Source: Mumia xiangluensis (lineage in GTDB: Bacteria; Actinomycetota; Actinomycetes; Propionibacteriales; Nocardioidaceae). Taken from it: a stretch of DNA of 64,000 bases. The translations under genes and the position numbers were made by a program. Below, in pieces: positions 10,429 through 20,134 of this stretch (positions are counted from its first letter, which is position 1; each line of letters starts with the position of its first letter). A model generated the notes under the pieces. The model was not told the DNA's origin, did no database searches, and worked only from the letters and a program-made list of their open reading frames with translations. The stretch is taken from assembly GCF_010994095.1 (NCBI RefSeq), contig NZ_WJYO01000004.1, positions 124,001 through 188,000 of the forward strand, written 5' to 3'.

Positions 10429-11024
10429 CACCCGCGCCCGTCCCGCTCGGCGTGCCGTCGCTGCAGCGCCTCGGCGAGGCCGACCTCGGCGTCGGCTCCG
10501 CGCTCGCGCCCCGACCGGTGCGCTACCTCCTCAACTGGGGGCGCCGCTACTCGCTCTGGGTGTTCAACTTCGGTCTGGCCTGCTGCGCGATCGAGTTCAT
10601 CGCGGCCTCGATGGCCCGGCACGACTTCATCCGCCTCGGGGTCATCCCCTTCGCGCCCGGTCCGCGCCAGGCCGACCTCATGGTCGTCTCGGGCACGGTC
10701 ACCGACAAGATGGCGCCCGCCATCGAGCGCCTCTACCACCAGATGCCCGACCCGAAGTACGTGATCTCGTTCGGCTCCTGCGCGAACTCCGGCGGCCCCT
10801 ACTGGGACTCCTACTGCGTCACCAAGGGCGTCGACCAGATCATCCCGGTCGACGTCTACGTGCCGGGCTGCCCGCCGCGCCCGGAGGCGCTGCTGCAGGG
10901 CATCGTCACGCTCCAGGACAAGATCGCCGGCGAGGACCTCGCCGAGCGCTACGGACGTACGGGGCCGAGGCGCTCGGTCTCCTCGCTCCTCCGCCCCCCG
11001 GTCACCCCCGAGCGGGACAGGTAG
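10419..11024 (+). CDS. nuoB: NADH-quinone oxidoreductase subunit B-like
   Basis: 201 aa. The GTG at 10419 is chosen because AAGGGGG lies 7 nt upstream; a GTG at 10425 that overlaps the nuoA stop is an alternative. The four N2-cluster cysteines are intact: adjacent CC in [14 protein letters not shown], and [10 protein letters not shown]. NuoB normally holds the terminal 4Fe-4S cluster N2, which gives electrons to quinone in a pocket formed with NuoD. No nuoD exists in this cluster, so the partner must come from elsewhere in the genome or the pocket is built differently. The C-terminus is extended by about 15 residues rich in Arg and Pro. Confidence 0.95.
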   Translation: MDVTPAPVPLGVPSLQRLGEADLGVGSALAPRPVRYLLNWGRRYSLWVFNFGLACCAIEFIAASMARHDFIRLGVIPFAPGPRQADLMVVSGTVTDKMAPAIERLYHQMPDPKYVISFGSCANSGGPYWDSYCVTKGVDQIIPVDVYVPGCPPRPEALLQGIVTLQDKIAGEDLAERYGRTGPRRSVSSLLRPPVTPERDR

Positions 11025-11032
11025 GGGCCGCG

Positions 11033-11791
11033 ATGGGCTGGGCCTCCGACGTCCTCGAGCTCGGGCGCGTGATCGGCGGTGACCGCGTCACCGTCTCCGA
11101 GGAGCTCGGGCAGGTCACGCTGACGGTCCCGTCCGGCTGGTGGCGACCGATCGTCGCAGCGCTGCGCGACCGCGCGGGGTGCGGCTACTTCGACTGGCTG
11201 AGCGCGGTCGACGAGGCCGGCGGTCCCACGCCGTACGCCGACGAGCCGGACCTCGCCGGCGGCTTCCGCGTCGTGTGCCACGTGGCGGCGTTGTCGCCGG
11301 GCGTCCGCAGGACCGCCGTCCGCGACGTCCTGGTGCAGACGACGGTGACGCGTGCCGAGCCGGTGCTCGACTCGGTCGTCGCCGTGTACGCCGGCGCGGC
11401 GTGGCACGAGCGCGAGACGTACGAGATGTTCGGGATCGACTTCCGGGGCGGCGTCGCTCTGGACACCCTCCTGCTGCCGGACGCGTTCGAAGGGCACCCG
11501 CTGCGCAAGGAGTTCGTGCTGGCGTCGCGCGTCGTCAAGCCGTGGCCGGGAGCGAAGGAGCCCGGCGAGTCCGACCACGACGTCGCTGCGGCGGACGCGT
11601 CGCCGGGACGCCGTCGGATGCGGCCGCCAGGTGTGCCGGACGCCGAGCAGTGGGGTCCGCGCGAGCCTGGCTCGCCGGCGCCCGACCCGCTCGCGCACGC
11701 GACCGCAGGCCCGGCATCCGGCCCCGCCCGGCCGCGCCGGGCCCGCAAGGCGACGCCTCCGGCACCCGAGGAGGGCGGCGCGGATGGGTGA
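11033..11791 (+). CDS. nuoC: NADH-quinone oxidoreductase subunit C-like with long low-complexity tail
   Basis: 252 aa. The 30-kDa-subunit signature is present as HERETYEMFGIDFRG followed by FEGHPLRKEFVL, so the core is true NuoC and not NuoD or a NuoCD fusion. After about residue 165 a tail of some 85 residues rich in Pro, Ala, Arg and Gly begins with KPWPGAKEPGES and has no domain I recognise. The peripheral partner NuoD is not encoded next to it as it normally is; nuoH follows directly, overlapping by 8 nt. The tail is not part of NuoC in ordinary complex I and may mark a subtype adapted to the missing subunits (inference). Confidence 0.92.
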   Translation: MGWASDVLELGRVIGGDRVTVSEELGQVTLTVPSGWWRPIVAALRDRAGCGYFDWLSAVDEAGGPTPYADEPDLAGGFRVVCHVAALSPGVRRTAVRDVLVQTTVTRAEPVLDSVVAVYAGAAWHERETYEMFGIDFRGGVALDTLLLPDAFEGHPLRKEFVLASRVVKPWPGAKEPGESDHDVAAADASPGRRRMRPPGVPDAEQWGPREPGSPAPDPLAHATAGPASGPARPRRARKATPPAPEEGGADG

Positions 11792-12737
11792 GGTCCTCGA
11801 GATCGCGCTGCGGTGCCTCGTCGTCCTCGCGGCGTTCCTGGTGCTGCCGCTGCTGATCGGTCAGATCGAGCACAAGACGATGGCGCACATGCAGTCGCGG
11901 GTCGGCCCGATGTACGCCGGCGGCTTCCACGGATGGGCCCAGCTCATCGCCGACGGGGTGAAGTTCGTCCAGAAGGAGGACGTCACGCCGCGTGCCGCCG
12001 ACCGTACGGTTTTCGCGCTGGCGCCCGCCGTCGCCCTCGTCCCGTACCTCGTGGTGCTCTTCGTCATCCCGCTCGGCCCGAGCATGGTCGGCGCCGACCT
12101 CGACCTGGGGTTGTTCTTCGCGCTCGCGGTGATGAGCATCGGGGTGCTCGGCTCGCTGATGGGCGGCTGGGCGAGCGCCAACAAGTACTCCTTGATCGGC
12201 GGTCTGCGCGTCGCGTCGCAGCTGATGAGCTACGAGCTGCCGATGGTGCTGTCCGCGGTGTCGGTGGCGATGATGGCCGGCACGCTCTCGCTCGTCGGCA
12301 TCGCCGAGGCGTGGCAGTGGTCGTGGCTGCTGTGGCAGCTGCCGGCGCTGGTGGTGTTCGTGACGGCAGGTCTCGCCGAGCTGCAGCGACCGCCGTTCGA
12401 CATGCCGATCGCCGACGCCGAGCTGGTCCTCGGTCCCTACACCGAGTACGGCGGCATGCGGTTCGCGATGTTCCTGCTCGCCGAGTACGCAGGCATCCTG
12501 GTGCTCGCCGCGCTGACGACGACGCTCTTCCTCGGCGGGTGGCGCGGGCCGTCGTCGGAGGAGCTCGGGTGGTTGTGGGCGCTGACCAAGACGATGGTCG
12601 TGGCGTTCTTCGTGGTGTGGTTCCGCGTCGCGTGGCCCCGCATGCGCGAGGACCAGCTCAATGCACTGGCCTGGAAGGCCCTGGTGCCGGTGGCGCTGGG
12701 GCAGCTGGCCCTGACGACGGTGGTGGTTCTGGCATGA
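11784..12737 (+). CDS. nuoH: NADH-quinone oxidoreductase subunit H-like
   Basis: 317 aa, about eight membrane helices. It shows the family segments [16 protein letters not shown] near the N-terminus and [17 protein letters not shown] near residue 200. In ordinary NuoH the second reads close to ETNRAPFDLPEAEAEL; here the PEAE glutamates are PIAD, so one acidic residue near the quinone channel is replaced and another is Asp. NuoH anchors the peripheral arm and lines the quinone tunnel. It overlaps nuoC by 8 nt and nuoI by 4 nt (ATGA). Confidence 0.94.
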   Translation: MGEVLEIALRCLVVLAAFLVLPLLIGQIEHKTMAHMQSRVGPMYAGGFHGWAQLIADGVKFVQKEDVTPRAADRTVFALAPAVALVPYLVVLFVIPLGPSMVGADLDLGLFFALAVMSIGVLGSLMGGWASANKYSLIGGLRVASQLMSYELPMVLSAVSVAMMAGTLSLVGIAEAWQWSWLLWQLPALVVFVTAGLAELQRPPFDMPIADAELVLGPYTEYGGMRFAMFLLAEYAGILVLAALTTTLFLGGWRGPSSEELGWLWALTKTMVVAFFVVWFRVAWPRMREDQLNALAWKALVPVALGQLALTTVVVLA

Positions 12738-13381
12738 GCAGGTTCGGCGCTTCGATGAGACGTGCGGTCAAGGGCAGCGGGCTGGTCAAGGGGCTCCAGG
12801 TCACCTGGCACAACCTGACGCACCGAGCGGTCACCCAGCAGTACCCGGACGTGATGCCGGAGCTGCCGCCGCGCAGCCGCGGGGTGATCGCGCTGCAGGA
12901 GGAGAACTGCACCTCCTGCATGCTGTGCGCCCGCGAGTGCCCGGCGTGGTGCATCTACATCGACTCCCACAAGGAGACGGCGCCCCCCGTGACCGAGGGC
13001 GGTCGCGAGCGGTCCTTCAACGTCCTGGACCGCTTCGACATCGACTACTCGCTCTGCATGTACTGCGGCATCTGCATCGAGGTCTGCCCGTTCGACGCGC
13101 TGCACTGGTCGCCGGAGTTCGAGTACGCCGAGCTCGACATCCGCGACCTCACGCACGACAAGGACCGCCTCCGCGAGTGGATGTGGACGGTGCCCCCGCC
13201 GCAGGCGCTCGATCCTGCCGCCGAGGACCCGAAGGAGATCGGGGTGGCGGAGAAGGCTGCCCACCGCGAAGCGGAGAAGGCGGCAGAGCGCGAAGCGGAG
13301 AAGGCGGCAGAGCGCGAAGCGGAGAAGGCGGCAGAGCGCGAGGCGGAGAAGGCGCAGGATCCCCCGGGGCCGCTCGCATGA
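12734..13381 (+). CDS. nuoI: NADH-quinone oxidoreductase subunit I-like with EAEKAAER repeats
   Basis: 215 aa. Two complete 4Fe-4S motifs are visible, [12 protein letters not shown] and [12 protein letters not shown], which hold clusters N6a and N6b that relay electrons to N2 in NuoB. The C-terminal 45 residues are a highly charged alpha-helical run of eight-residue repeats (REAEKAAE), encoded by 24-bp DNA repeats; ordinary NuoI lacks this. In a complex without NuoEFG, NuoI is an exposed electron entry point, so a charged extension there could take part in docking a soluble donor such as ferredoxin (inference). Overlaps nuoH and nuoJ by 4 nt each. Confidence 0.94.
   Translation: MSRFGASMRRAVKGSGLVKGLQVTWHNLTHRAVTQQYPDVMPELPPRSRGVIALQEENCTSCMLCARECPAWCIYIDSHKETAPPVTEGGRERSFNVLDRFDIDYSLCMYCGICIEVCPFDALHWSPEFEYAELDIRDLTHDKDRLREWMWTVPPPQALDPAAEDPKEIGVAEKAAHREAEKAAEREAEKAAEREAEKAAEREAEKAQDPPGPLA
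13265..13354 (+). repeat. 24-bp tandem repeat inside nuoI (three full copies plus a partial)
   Basis: Three identical 24-bp units begin at 13265, 13289 and 13313, followed by a variant partial unit from 13337. They encode REAEKAAE repeats at the NuoI C-terminus. Near-identity at DNA level suggests recent expansion by slippage. Confidence 0.9.
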
Positions 13382-13881
13382 CGGCGGTGACGGTGGTCTT
13401 CGCGGCGATGGGGCTGGTCGCGCTCGTGTCGGCGTTCCTCGTCGTCACGAGCGACCAGATCATCCACGCCGCGCTGTGGCTGGTGGTGACGCTCGGCGCG
13501 GTCGCCGGCCTGTACGTCCTGCTGGCGGCCGAGCTGGTCGCCTGGGTGCAGGTCCTCATCTACATGGGCTCCGTCGTGGTGTTGCTGCTGTTCGCGCTGA
13601 TGCTCACCCGGACTCCGACCGGTCCGGGCTCGGCCACGGTCACCCGCAACCAGCCCCTCGCGACGGTGGTGGCCGGAGCGACGACGGTCGCACTCGGTGC
13701 GGTGATGTGGGCGGGGTTCGGCGGCGAGGTGATCGACGAGGACGAGGTCCGGGTCGGTACCGCCGCGCGCCTCGGCGACGCGATCTTCCGGACGTGGGTG
13801 CTGCCGTTCGAGGTGCTGTCGGTGGTACTCCTGGCGGCGCTGGTCGGCGCGATCGTGCTCACGCGCAGGGGTGAGCGCTGA
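13378..13881 (+). CDS. nuoJ: NADH-quinone oxidoreductase subunit J-like
   Basis: 167 aa with five predicted membrane helices. The family segment [24 protein letters not shown] holds the conserved pi-bulge helix 3 that takes part in coupling electron transfer to proton pumping. The C-terminus is short and ends in TRRGER. Overlaps nuoI by 4 nt (ATGA) and nuoK by one base. Confidence 0.93.
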   Translation: MTAVTVVFAAMGLVALVSAFLVVTSDQIIHAALWLVVTLGAVAGLYVLLAAELVAWVQVLIYMGSVVVLLLFALMLTRTPTGPGSATVTRNQPLATVVAGATTVALGAVMWAGFGGEVIDEDEVRVGTAARLGDAIFRTWVLPFEVLSVVLLAALVGAIVLTRRGER

Positions 13882-14213
13882 TGCCGCTGATGCTCCCGCT
13901 CGTGGTGTCGTGCGGTCTGTTCGGGCTCGGCCTGTACGCCGTGCTCGCCCGCAGGCACGCGGTGATGGTGCTGCTCGGGATCGAGCTCATGCTGAACGCG
14001 GCGAGCCTCAACCTGGTCGCGTTCGACACCTGGTGGGCGGACACCGTGCACACGGGCCAGTCGCTGACGCTGTTCGTGATCGCGCTGGCCGCGGCCGAGA
14101 TCGGGCTCGGCCTCGCGATCGTGCTGGCGCTGTTCCGGGCGGTCGGCAACTCCGACGTCGATGGTCAGGAGCCGCCGACGTCCCTGCTCGCGGAGGGCGG
14201 TGACGAGCTGTGA
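13881..14213 (+). CDS. nuoK: NADH-quinone oxidoreductase subunit K-like
   Basis: 110 aa with three membrane helices. It carries the conserved glutamate of the second helix in [18 protein letters not shown] and a second in [16 protein letters not shown]; both belong to the proton-transfer chain of the membrane arm. The C-terminal 15 residues are a polar extension. The start codon shares its first base with the nuoJ stop, and nuoL overlaps the end by 4 nt. Confidence 0.94.
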   Translation: MPLMLPLVVSCGLFGLGLYAVLARRHAVMVLLGIELMLNAASLNLVAFDTWWADTVHTGQSLTLFVIALAAAEIGLGLAIVLALFRAVGNSDVDGQEPPTSLLAEGGDEL

Positions 14214-15955
14214 ACCGCCGCTACTCCGCGTCTGCGGTCGGCATCACCGCCGTGATGGCGGTGTGCGCGGCGGTGGTCGCGTTCCCGAGGCTCGGCGACG
14301 ACACGGGCCCGTACGGCCTCCCGGCAGGCCGTACGACGACGCTGGTCGACGGAGGTGACCTCCTCGGCGTCTCGGTGACGTTCTACGTCGACCATCTGAG
14401 CGCGGTGATGCTGCTGCTCGCCGCGACGGTCGGTCTGCTCGTGCAGGTCTACTCGGTGGCCTACCTCGCCGGCGACGCCCGCTACCGCTCGTACACCACG
14501 ATCATCCAGCTGTTCCTCGTGGCGATGGCGACGGTCGTGGTGGCCGACAACCTGTGGCTGCTGGTCGTCGGGTGGGAGGTCATGGGGCTCTGCTCGTACC
14601 TGCTGATCAGCCACCACTGGGAGCTTGCGCCGGCCCGCGCGGGGGCCGTGAAGGCCTTCCTGCTCACCCGCATCGGTGACCTCGGCCTGCTGGTGGCCGT
14701 CTTCGCGATCGGTCAGACCTTCGGCACGTACGAGATCAGCGAGGTGCTCACGGCGATGGCCTCGCCGGACGCTCCGGAGGGACTCACCGCGATCGGGCTC
14801 CTGCTCGTGGTCGCCGTGATCGGCAAGTCGGCGCAGTTCCCGCTGCACACCTGGCTCGCCGACGCGATGCCCGGCCCGACGCCGATCAGCGCGCTGATCC
14901 ACGCGGCGACGATGGTCGCGGCCGGGGTCTTCCTCGTCGCGCGGCTATACCCGGTCCTCGCGGAGTCGGCGGTCACGATGACGGTCCTCGCGGTCGTCGC
15001 CTGCGTCACCATGCTGCTCGCCGCGCTGCTGGCTCTGACGTCGGGTGATCTCAAGCGCGTGCTGGCGTGGTCGACGGTCAGCCAGCTCGCGTACATGTTC
15101 GCCGCGCTCTCCGTGGGTGGCTATGACGCCGGGATCGACCACCTCCTCTCTCACGGCGCCTTCAAGGCGCTGCTGTTCCTCGTCGCCGGCTCGGTCGCGC
15201 ACGCGATCGGGTCCACGGCGCTGCGCGACATGGGGGGCCTCCGCGTGGCGATGCCGTTGACGTTCCTGACCGGGACGATCGGCTTCGCCGCGCTGGCCGG
15301 GGTGGTGCCGACGGTCGGGTTCTTCAGCAAGGACGCGGTGCTGGAGTCCGCGTGGCACGCGATCGGCCACGACGCCCCGGTCGCGCCGCTGGTCGCCGTC
15401 GTCGTGCTGGTCGTCGGCCTGGTCACCGCCGCGGTGACGGTCGTGTACTCCTTCCGCGCGTGGTCGATGACCTTCGTGGGTCACGGTGCTCCAGCACGCG
15501 CGTCCGTCGCCGTCCACGAGGCTCCGCCGCTGATGGTCGGTCCGCTGGTGGTCCTCGCCGCCGCGACGCTGCTGCTCAGCCTCGCGATGCCGTTCGACCT
15601 GCTGATGGGTCTCGTGACGACCGCGATCGTCGTCGCCGCCGGGTGGCTCGCGTGGCGGACCATGTCGGCCGGGCGGGACCCCGCGAGCCTGCTCGGGCCG
15701 GCACAGCCCGCGTTCACGCGCGAGCTCGACTGGGACCTCGGGTACGCCGGCGCCGGTGTGGTTGCTCGCCGCGCAGGCGACCTCGTGACGGCGACCGACC
15801 GTGACGTCATCGGCTTCTACCCCCGCGCGGCCGCCGCGACGAGCGTGTGGCTGTCGCGGGTGCTCGCCCGCGCGCAGAGCGGCAACGCTCAGACCTACGT
15901 GACCGTCCTGGCGGCCGGCGCCCTGCTGACGACCCTGCTGGTGGTGGTGCGATGA
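14210..15955 (+). CDS. nuoL: NADH-quinone oxidoreductase subunit L-like
   Basis: 581 aa from a GTG overlapping the nuoK stop. It is an antiporter-like proton-pumping subunit with about 14 or more membrane helices. Conserved residues are in [15 protein letters not shown] (Glu), [15 protein letters not shown] (Lys and His) and [14 protein letters not shown] (Lys). It is somewhat shorter than the 600-650 aa usual for NuoL; the lateral helix end is compact, with only one clear C-terminal helix after a long soluble stretch ([12 protein letters not shown]). Confidence 0.94.
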   Translation: MNRRYSASAVGITAVMAVCAAVVAFPRLGDDTGPYGLPAGRTTTLVDGGDLLGVSVTFYVDHLSAVMLLLAATVGLLVQVYSVAYLAGDARYRSYTTIIQLFLVAMATVVVADNLWLLVVGWEVMGLCSYLLISHHWELAPARAGAVKAFLLTRIGDLGLLVAVFAIGQTFGTYEISEVLTAMASPDAPEGLTAIGLLLVVAVIGKSAQFPLHTWLADAMPGPTPISALIHAATMVAAGVFLVARLYPVLAESAVTMTVLAVVACVTMLLAALLALTSGDLKRVLAWSTVSQLAYMFAALSVGGYDAGIDHLLSHGAFKALLFLVAGSVAHAIGSTALRDMGGLRVAMPLTFLTGTIGFAALAGVVPTVGFFSKDAVLESAWHAIGHDAPVAPLVAVVVLVVGLVTAAVTVVYSFRAWSMTFVGHGAPARASVAVHEAPPLMVGPLVVLAAATLLLSLAMPFDLLMGLVTTAIVVAAGWLAWRTMSAGRDPASLLGPAQPAFTRELDWDLGYAGAGVVARRAGDLVTATDRDVIGFYPRAAAATSVWLSRVLARAQSGNAQTYVTVLAAGALLTTLLVVVR

Positions 15956-17466
15956 ACGGCCTGGTCGTCGCCCTGGCACTGCCCGCGGTGGCGGCGCTGC
16001 TCCTCGTGGTGCTGCGCGACATGCTGACCGACCGGCTCGCGGCCTGGGCCGGGGTCGGGGTCTCGGTGGTGGTCGCGATGCTGTTGCTGGTCACCTGGGT
16101 GGGGGGCGACGGCGACGGCTACGTGGCCGAGGTCGACCTCGTCTGGGTGCGCTCGCTCGACCTGCACCTGCACCTCGGCATGGACGGCATCTCGTTCCCG
16201 CTGCTCTTGATGACGGCGCTGGTCACCGCGCTCGTCTGCTGGGCACTGGTCGACGACCCGCCGCGGGGGGACAACGCGACACCGGGTCTCGTCGGGCTGC
16301 TGATGGTCGTCCTGACCGCCTCGATCGGTGTGTTCGCCGCGCTCGACCTGGTGCTCTTCTTCGTGTTCTTCGAGCTCGCGTTGATCCCGATGTGGTTCGT
16401 GATCGCGCGCTGGGGCGACCCGCACGACCCCGTCGGCCGCCGTACGGCCGCGACCCGCTTCCTGCTGTACACCGTGGTCGGCTCCGCCCTGATGCTCGTC
16501 GGGTTCGTGACGGTGTGGGCGCTGGCCGGCACGGTGCAGATCCCGGAGCTCGCCGCGCTCGGCGCCCAGCTCGACGGGGGCTGGGCGCTGTTCGCGGCCT
16601 GCATGATCGCGCTCGGGCTCGCCGTGAAGACGCCGGTCTGGCCGCTGCACCTGTGGCTGCCTGATGCGCACGCCAAGGCGCCCACCGTCGGGTCGGTCCT
16701 GCTGGCGGCGGTCTTCCTCAAGCTCGGCACGTACGGTCTCCTGCGGGTCTTCGTCGCGGTCCTCCCGGGACCTGCGCGCGACCTCGCGCCCTGGCTCGGC
16801 CTCCTCGGCGTGGTCGGCATCGTCGTCGCCTCGCTGGCGTGCCTGCGGCAGGCCGACCTCAAGCGCCTCATCGCGTACTCCAGCGTCGGCCACATGGGCT
16901 TCGTCGTCCTCGGGATCGCGACGCTGACCGAGATCGGCATCGCGGCTGCGGTGTTCGCGAGCGTCGCGCACGGCGTCGTCACCGCCCTGCTCTTCTTCAA
17001 CGCCGGGTCCCTGAAGCGCCGGTTCGGGACCGCGGAGATCTCCGTGCTCGGTCGCGGCATGTACGCACGGATGCCGGCGCTCGCGGTCGTGCTCGCGTTC
17101 GCCTCGGTCGCCAGCCTCGGTCTGCCCGGCCTCGCGGGCTTCTGGGGCGAGATGATGGCGCTGCGCGGCACGTACGAGGCAGCGGCAGGCGCCGACGGCG
17201 CCGGGCTGGGTGAGGCCCTCGCCGCCGTCCTGCTCGTCGGCGCGCTGCTGGGGGTCCTGCTGACCTCCGCGTACTTCCTGCGGGTGCTCCGCCGTACGCT
17301 CCAGGGCGTCCCGACGCCGCACGACGCCGACACCGACCTCGCCGGGTCCGAGCGTGGCATCGCGATCGTCCTGGTCGTGGCCGTGCTCGTGCTCGGTCTC
17401 GTGCCGGGCCTGGTGATGGGTGTGGTCGAGCCGAGCATCCCGGCGATCCTGGGAGGCGCACGATGA
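15952..17466 (+). CDS. nuoM: NADH-quinone oxidoreductase subunit M-like
   Basis: 504 aa, antiporter-like proton-pumping subunit. Key residues are visible in FFVFFELALIPMWFV (Glu of the fifth helix), KTPVWPLHLWLPDAHAKAP (Lys and His), FLKLGTYGLLRV and ADLKRLIAYSSVGHMGF (Lys). An in-frame ATG exists upstream within nuoL, but the 15952 ATG overlaps the nuoL stop and begins at the first hydrophobic helix ([17 protein letters not shown]). Overlaps nuoN by 4 nt. Confidence 0.94.
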   Translation: MNGLVVALALPAVAALLLVVLRDMLTDRLAAWAGVGVSVVVAMLLLVTWVGGDGDGYVAEVDLVWVRSLDLHLHLGMDGISFPLLLMTALVTALVCWALVDDPPRGDNATPGLVGLLMVVLTASIGVFAALDLVLFFVFFELALIPMWFVIARWGDPHDPVGRRTAATRFLLYTVVGSALMLVGFVTVWALAGTVQIPELAALGAQLDGGWALFAACMIALGLAVKTPVWPLHLWLPDAHAKAPTVGSVLLAAVFLKLGTYGLLRVFVAVLPGPARDLAPWLGLLGVVGIVVASLACLRQADLKRLIAYSSVGHMGFVVLGIATLTEIGIAAAVFASVAHGVVTALLFFNAGSLKRRFGTAEISVLGRGMYARMPALAVVLAFASVASLGLPGLAGFWGEMMALRGTYEAAAGADGAGLGEALAAVLLVGALLGVLLTSAYFLRVLRRTLQGVPTPHDADTDLAGSERGIAIVLVVAVLVLGLVPGLVMGVVEPSIPAILGGAR

Positions 17467-18893
17467 CGGTCGTGGACGCGATCGACTGGACCTCGGCCGG
17501 GGTGCCGCTGCTGGTGGCGGTCGGTGCGATCGTGGTGCTGGTCGTCGACGCCTTCTGGCCCGCGGGCGGGTGGCGCCGGTCCGGTACGCTCGCGATCGCG
17601 TCGCTGGCGGCCGCCGCGGCCTGGCTGGCCAACGGCGGGTCCAGCGGGGCGATCGTGGCCGGCTTCTCGTGGGTGATCCTGCTGTCGGCGCTCGCGGTGG
17701 TCCTGCTGGCGCAGGTGCTCGAGGACGACGCGCAGATGCCGGCGGGGGAGTCGGGCTTCCTCCTGCTGTCGGCCACCGCGGGGGCGCTCACCCTCGCGGC
17801 GGCGGACGACTTCGTGACGCTGGTCGTCGCGCTGGAGCTGTTGTCGCTCCCGTCGATCGCGCTGGTCGCGATGCGTCGCGACCGTGCCGCGGCGGTGTCG
17901 TCGGCGTGGACGTTCTTCATCGCGTCGGCGACGGCCACGGCGATCACGCTCATGGGGCTCTCGCTGCTGTACGGCGTCACCGGGACCCTGACGTACGAGG
18001 GTGTGCTCGTCGGCCTGCAGGACGACCGTGTCCCGGAGCGGACGACCGCGGTCGTGGTGGTGCTCGTCCTCGTCGGACTGGTGTTCAAGGTCGGAGCGGT
18101 GCCGTTCCACCTGTGGATCCCCGACGCGTACCGCGGCGCCTCGGTCCCGGTCGCGGCGTTCCTGTCGGTGGTCTCCAAGGGCGGCGCGCTGGCCGCCCTG
18201 CTCGTCGTCCTCGCGTACCCGTTCCTTCCCCTGCAGCCGCGCTGGGACATCTTCATCGCGGTCGTCGCCGCGCTGTCCATGACGATCGGCAACCTCGGCG
18301 CGCTGGCTCAGCGTGACGTGGTCGGGATGCTCGCCTGGTCGTCGATCGCCCAGGGCGGGTTCGTGCTGGCGCCGCTGGTCGCGGTGTCGCTCGGCTCCGA
18401 CGACATCCTGTCCGCGCCGCTGCGCTACCTCGCGGTGTACGCCATCGCGAACCTCACGGTGTTCGCGGTCGCCGCGGTCGGGCTGCGGACGCTCGGCGGC
18501 ACCTCGTACGCCCACTACGCCGGCGTGGCCCGCCGCCAGCCGTTGTTCGGCGTCGCGCTCGTGATGGGCCTGCTCGCCCTCGCGGGGTTCCCGCCTGCGG
18601 TGATCGGGCTGGTCGCGAAGTACGTCGTCCTCCAGCCGGTGATGCTGGGAGGCTACGCGTGGCTTGCCGTCGTGATGGCCTTCAACGTCGCCCTCGGGCT
18701 GGTCTACTACCTGCGGCTGGTCGTGGTCGCGTTCGCCCCGGCGGACCGCGTCGACGAAGGCGCCGTGGTCACCGGGGCCGCCGTCCGCGGGGGCCGCGGC
18801 ACCACGATCGCGTACTCGGTGGTCGCCATCGGGGTCGTCCTGCTGCTCGCCACGTCGGTCTACCCGACGCTCGTCTTCGGTCCGCTGCCCTGA
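17463..18893 (+). CDS. nuoN: NADH-quinone oxidoreductase subunit N-like
   Basis: 476 aa, the third antiporter-like subunit. It shows the pumping motifs in LVVALELLSLPSIALVA (Glu), FKVGAVPFHLWIPDAYRGA (Lys and His) and FLSVVSKGGALAALLVV (Lys). ATGA overlap with nuoM. It ends the cluster, so the set is A, B, C, H, I, J, K, L, M, N. The next gene begins 17 nt further on with its own probable promoter. Confidence 0.94.
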   Translation: MTVVDAIDWTSAGVPLLVAVGAIVVLVVDAFWPAGGWRRSGTLAIASLAAAAAWLANGGSSGAIVAGFSWVILLSALAVVLLAQVLEDDAQMPAGESGFLLLSATAGALTLAAADDFVTLVVALELLSLPSIALVAMRRDRAAAVSSAWTFFIASATATAITLMGLSLLYGVTGTLTYEGVLVGLQDDRVPERTTAVVVVLVLVGLVFKVGAVPFHLWIPDAYRGASVPVAAFLSVVSKGGALAALLVVLAYPFLPLQPRWDIFIAVVAALSMTIGNLGALAQRDVVGMLAWSSIAQGGFVLAPLVAVSLGSDDILSAPLRYLAVYAIANLTVFAVAAVGLRTLGGTSYAHYAGVARRQPLFGVALVMGLLALAGFPPAVIGLVAKYVVLQPVMLGGYAWLAVVMAFNVALGLVYYLRLVVVAFAPADRVDEGAVVTGAAVRGGRGTTIAYSVVAIGVVLLLATSVYPTLVFGPLP

Positions 18894-18897
18894 CGAC

Positions 18898-18903
18898 TAG
18901 GGT
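18898..18903 (+). promoter_or_regulatory. -10 box TAGGGT of rnhA, probable leaderless start
   Basis: TAGGGT lies in the 17-nt gap between nuoN and rnhA and ends 6 nt before the GTG at 18910. No Shine-Dalgarno is present, which fits a leaderless mRNA. Confidence 0.5.
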
Positions 18904-18909
18904 TCGGCT

Positions 18910-19362
18910 GTGCCTGACGAACCAGCAGTGACCATCCACACCGACGGGGCCTGCCTGGGCAACCCGGGCCCCGGCGGATGGGGCGCGGTGCTGCGCTACG
19001 GCGACCACCTCAAGGAGCTGTACGGCGGCGACCCGGCGACCACCAACAACCGGATGGAGCTGATGGCCGCGATCGCGGCGCTGGAGGCGCTCACCCGCCC
19101 GTCGGTCGTCGACCTGCACACCGACAGCAGCTACGTCCGCAACGGGATCATGTCGTGGGTCTCGAGGTGGAAGTCCAACGGGTGGCGGACGTCGGCGAAG
19201 CAGCCGGTCAAGAACGAGGACCTCTGGCGCCGGCTCGACGAGGCGACGCAGCGGCACGACGTGCGCTGGCACTGGGTGAAGGGCCACGCCGGCGACCCCG
19301 GCAACGAGCGCGCCGACGAGCTCGCCGGCCGCGGCGCGATCGAGGCCCGGGGCAGCAGCTAG
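18910..19362 (+). CDS. rnhA: Ribonuclease HI
   Basis: 150 aa, a single RNase H domain of normal bacterial length. All catalytic acidic residues are visible: D12 in [17 protein letters not shown]50 in [10 protein letters not shown]72 in [11 protein letters not shown] and D136 in NERADELA, with the flexible-loop histidine H126 in [10 protein letters not shown]. It degrades the RNA strand of RNA-DNA hybrids such as R-loops. The basic handle region ([18 protein letters not shown]) needed for hybrid binding is present. The GTG start lacks a ribosome-binding site and has a -10 box 6 nt upstream. Confidence 0.96.
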   Translation: MPDEPAVTIHTDGACLGNPGPGGWGAVLRYGDHLKELYGGDPATTNNRMELMAAIAALEALTRPSVVDLHTDSSYVRNGIMSWVSRWKSNGWRTSAKQPVKNEDLWRRLDEATQRHDVRWHWVKGHAGDPGNERADELAGRGAIEARGSS

Positions 19363-19410
19363 CTCAGCGGTAGGGCTGGCGCCAGGTCTGCGCTGCAGTC
19401 GGGCTTGCGG

Positions 19411-19977
19411 CTAGTTGCCGACGAACAGTGCCACGAGGGCCGCCCAAATCCCGCCTTCGACTGCGGCCCTTTTCAGGGCCCGCATCGGTGGCAGGCGGAA
19501 GTCCGCGGGTGGAATCTCCCCACGGGCCGCTGCGGCCGCGCAGAGAACCTCCCGAGCAGCATTGTCAGCTCGCGTCGGCGTCGTCCGGCGGTGCCCCCAT
19601 GCAGAGTTTGCCAGCCCTGCGAACGACTCCTGCCCGCCATCGCGAAGCACGAAGGTCAAACCGTCACGCGGCACGGTCTTTGCGTCGACGATCTCCTCAA
19701 TGGGCACTCGTCGGACACGAAGGAATACGAAGGTGACGGCATCGCGGTCGAGAACCATGCGCCAGCGGAACAACATGACGGGCAACAGGATCACGAGTGT
19801 GATGTCTGCTGCGCCGAACAGGATCTTGTCCTTGAGGGACAACTCGCCGTTGCTCGCCAGCCAGGTCGTGCCGGCGAGGAACGCCGCGCCGACCAGAAGG
19901 CCGGAAAGTCGGTGACCTGGGCTCGGTCGCCAGATATTGTCACCCGTGCTTCGAACCTCGGTCACGAGGTGCCCCAT
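19411..19977 (-). CDS. Membrane protein with PH-like domain, unknown role
   Basis: 188 aa. Two hydrophobic segments lie at about 22-42 (LSGLLVGAAFLAGTTWLA) and 53-70 (ILFGAADITLVILLPVML). A beta-rich region resembling bacterial PH domains follows (RWRMVLDRDAVTFVFLRVRR, VPIEEIVDAKTV, GLTFVLRDGG), and the C-terminus has one more hydrophobic stretch. No function can be given. Base composition falls to about 60% GC in parts, with A/T-ended codons, unlike its neighbours at about 70%, which suggests later acquisition or relaxed selection. The ATG at 19977 has no strong ribosome-binding site. An opposing plus-strand frame over the same bases lacks any protein-like features. Confidence 0.6.
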   Translation of the reverse strand: MGHLVTEVRSTGDNIWRPSPGHRLSGLLVGAAFLAGTTWLASNGELSLKDKILFGAADITLVILLPVMLFRWRMVLDRDAVTFVFLRVRRVPIEEIVDAKTVPRDGLTFVLRDGGQESFAGLANSAWGHRRTTPTRADNAAREVLCAAAAARGEIPPADFRLPPMRALKRAAVEGGIWAALVALFVGN

Positions 19978-20134
19978 TCGGGGCGGCAGGTCGGGCGACC
20001 GAGGCCGGCCTGGCCTATTGCGACCAACCGATAGTGCGGCCGCCCGCGGGCGGGACCTGGATCATCACGAGGTGGCAGCACGCGGCGACCCTACCGGACC
20101 GAGCGCGGGCTCCTCGCGGAACGAGCTCGCCGGT

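Noticed and set aside
11033-11791. nuoC gene as a NuoCD fusion that would supply NuoD
   Set aside because: The protein ends in a low-complexity tail after the NuoC core; it is far too short, and no 49-kDa-subunit motifs are visible.
13265-13354. Possible CRISPR-like direct repeats
   Set aside because: The repeats are contiguous, in frame within nuoI and have no spacers. The same applies to 42395-42514.
19358-19380. tRNA-like D-arm sequence AGCTCAGCGGTAG after rnhA
   Set aside because: No acceptor, anticodon or T arm can be built around it, and it overlaps the rnhA stop. A tRNA remnant or att scar is not supported.
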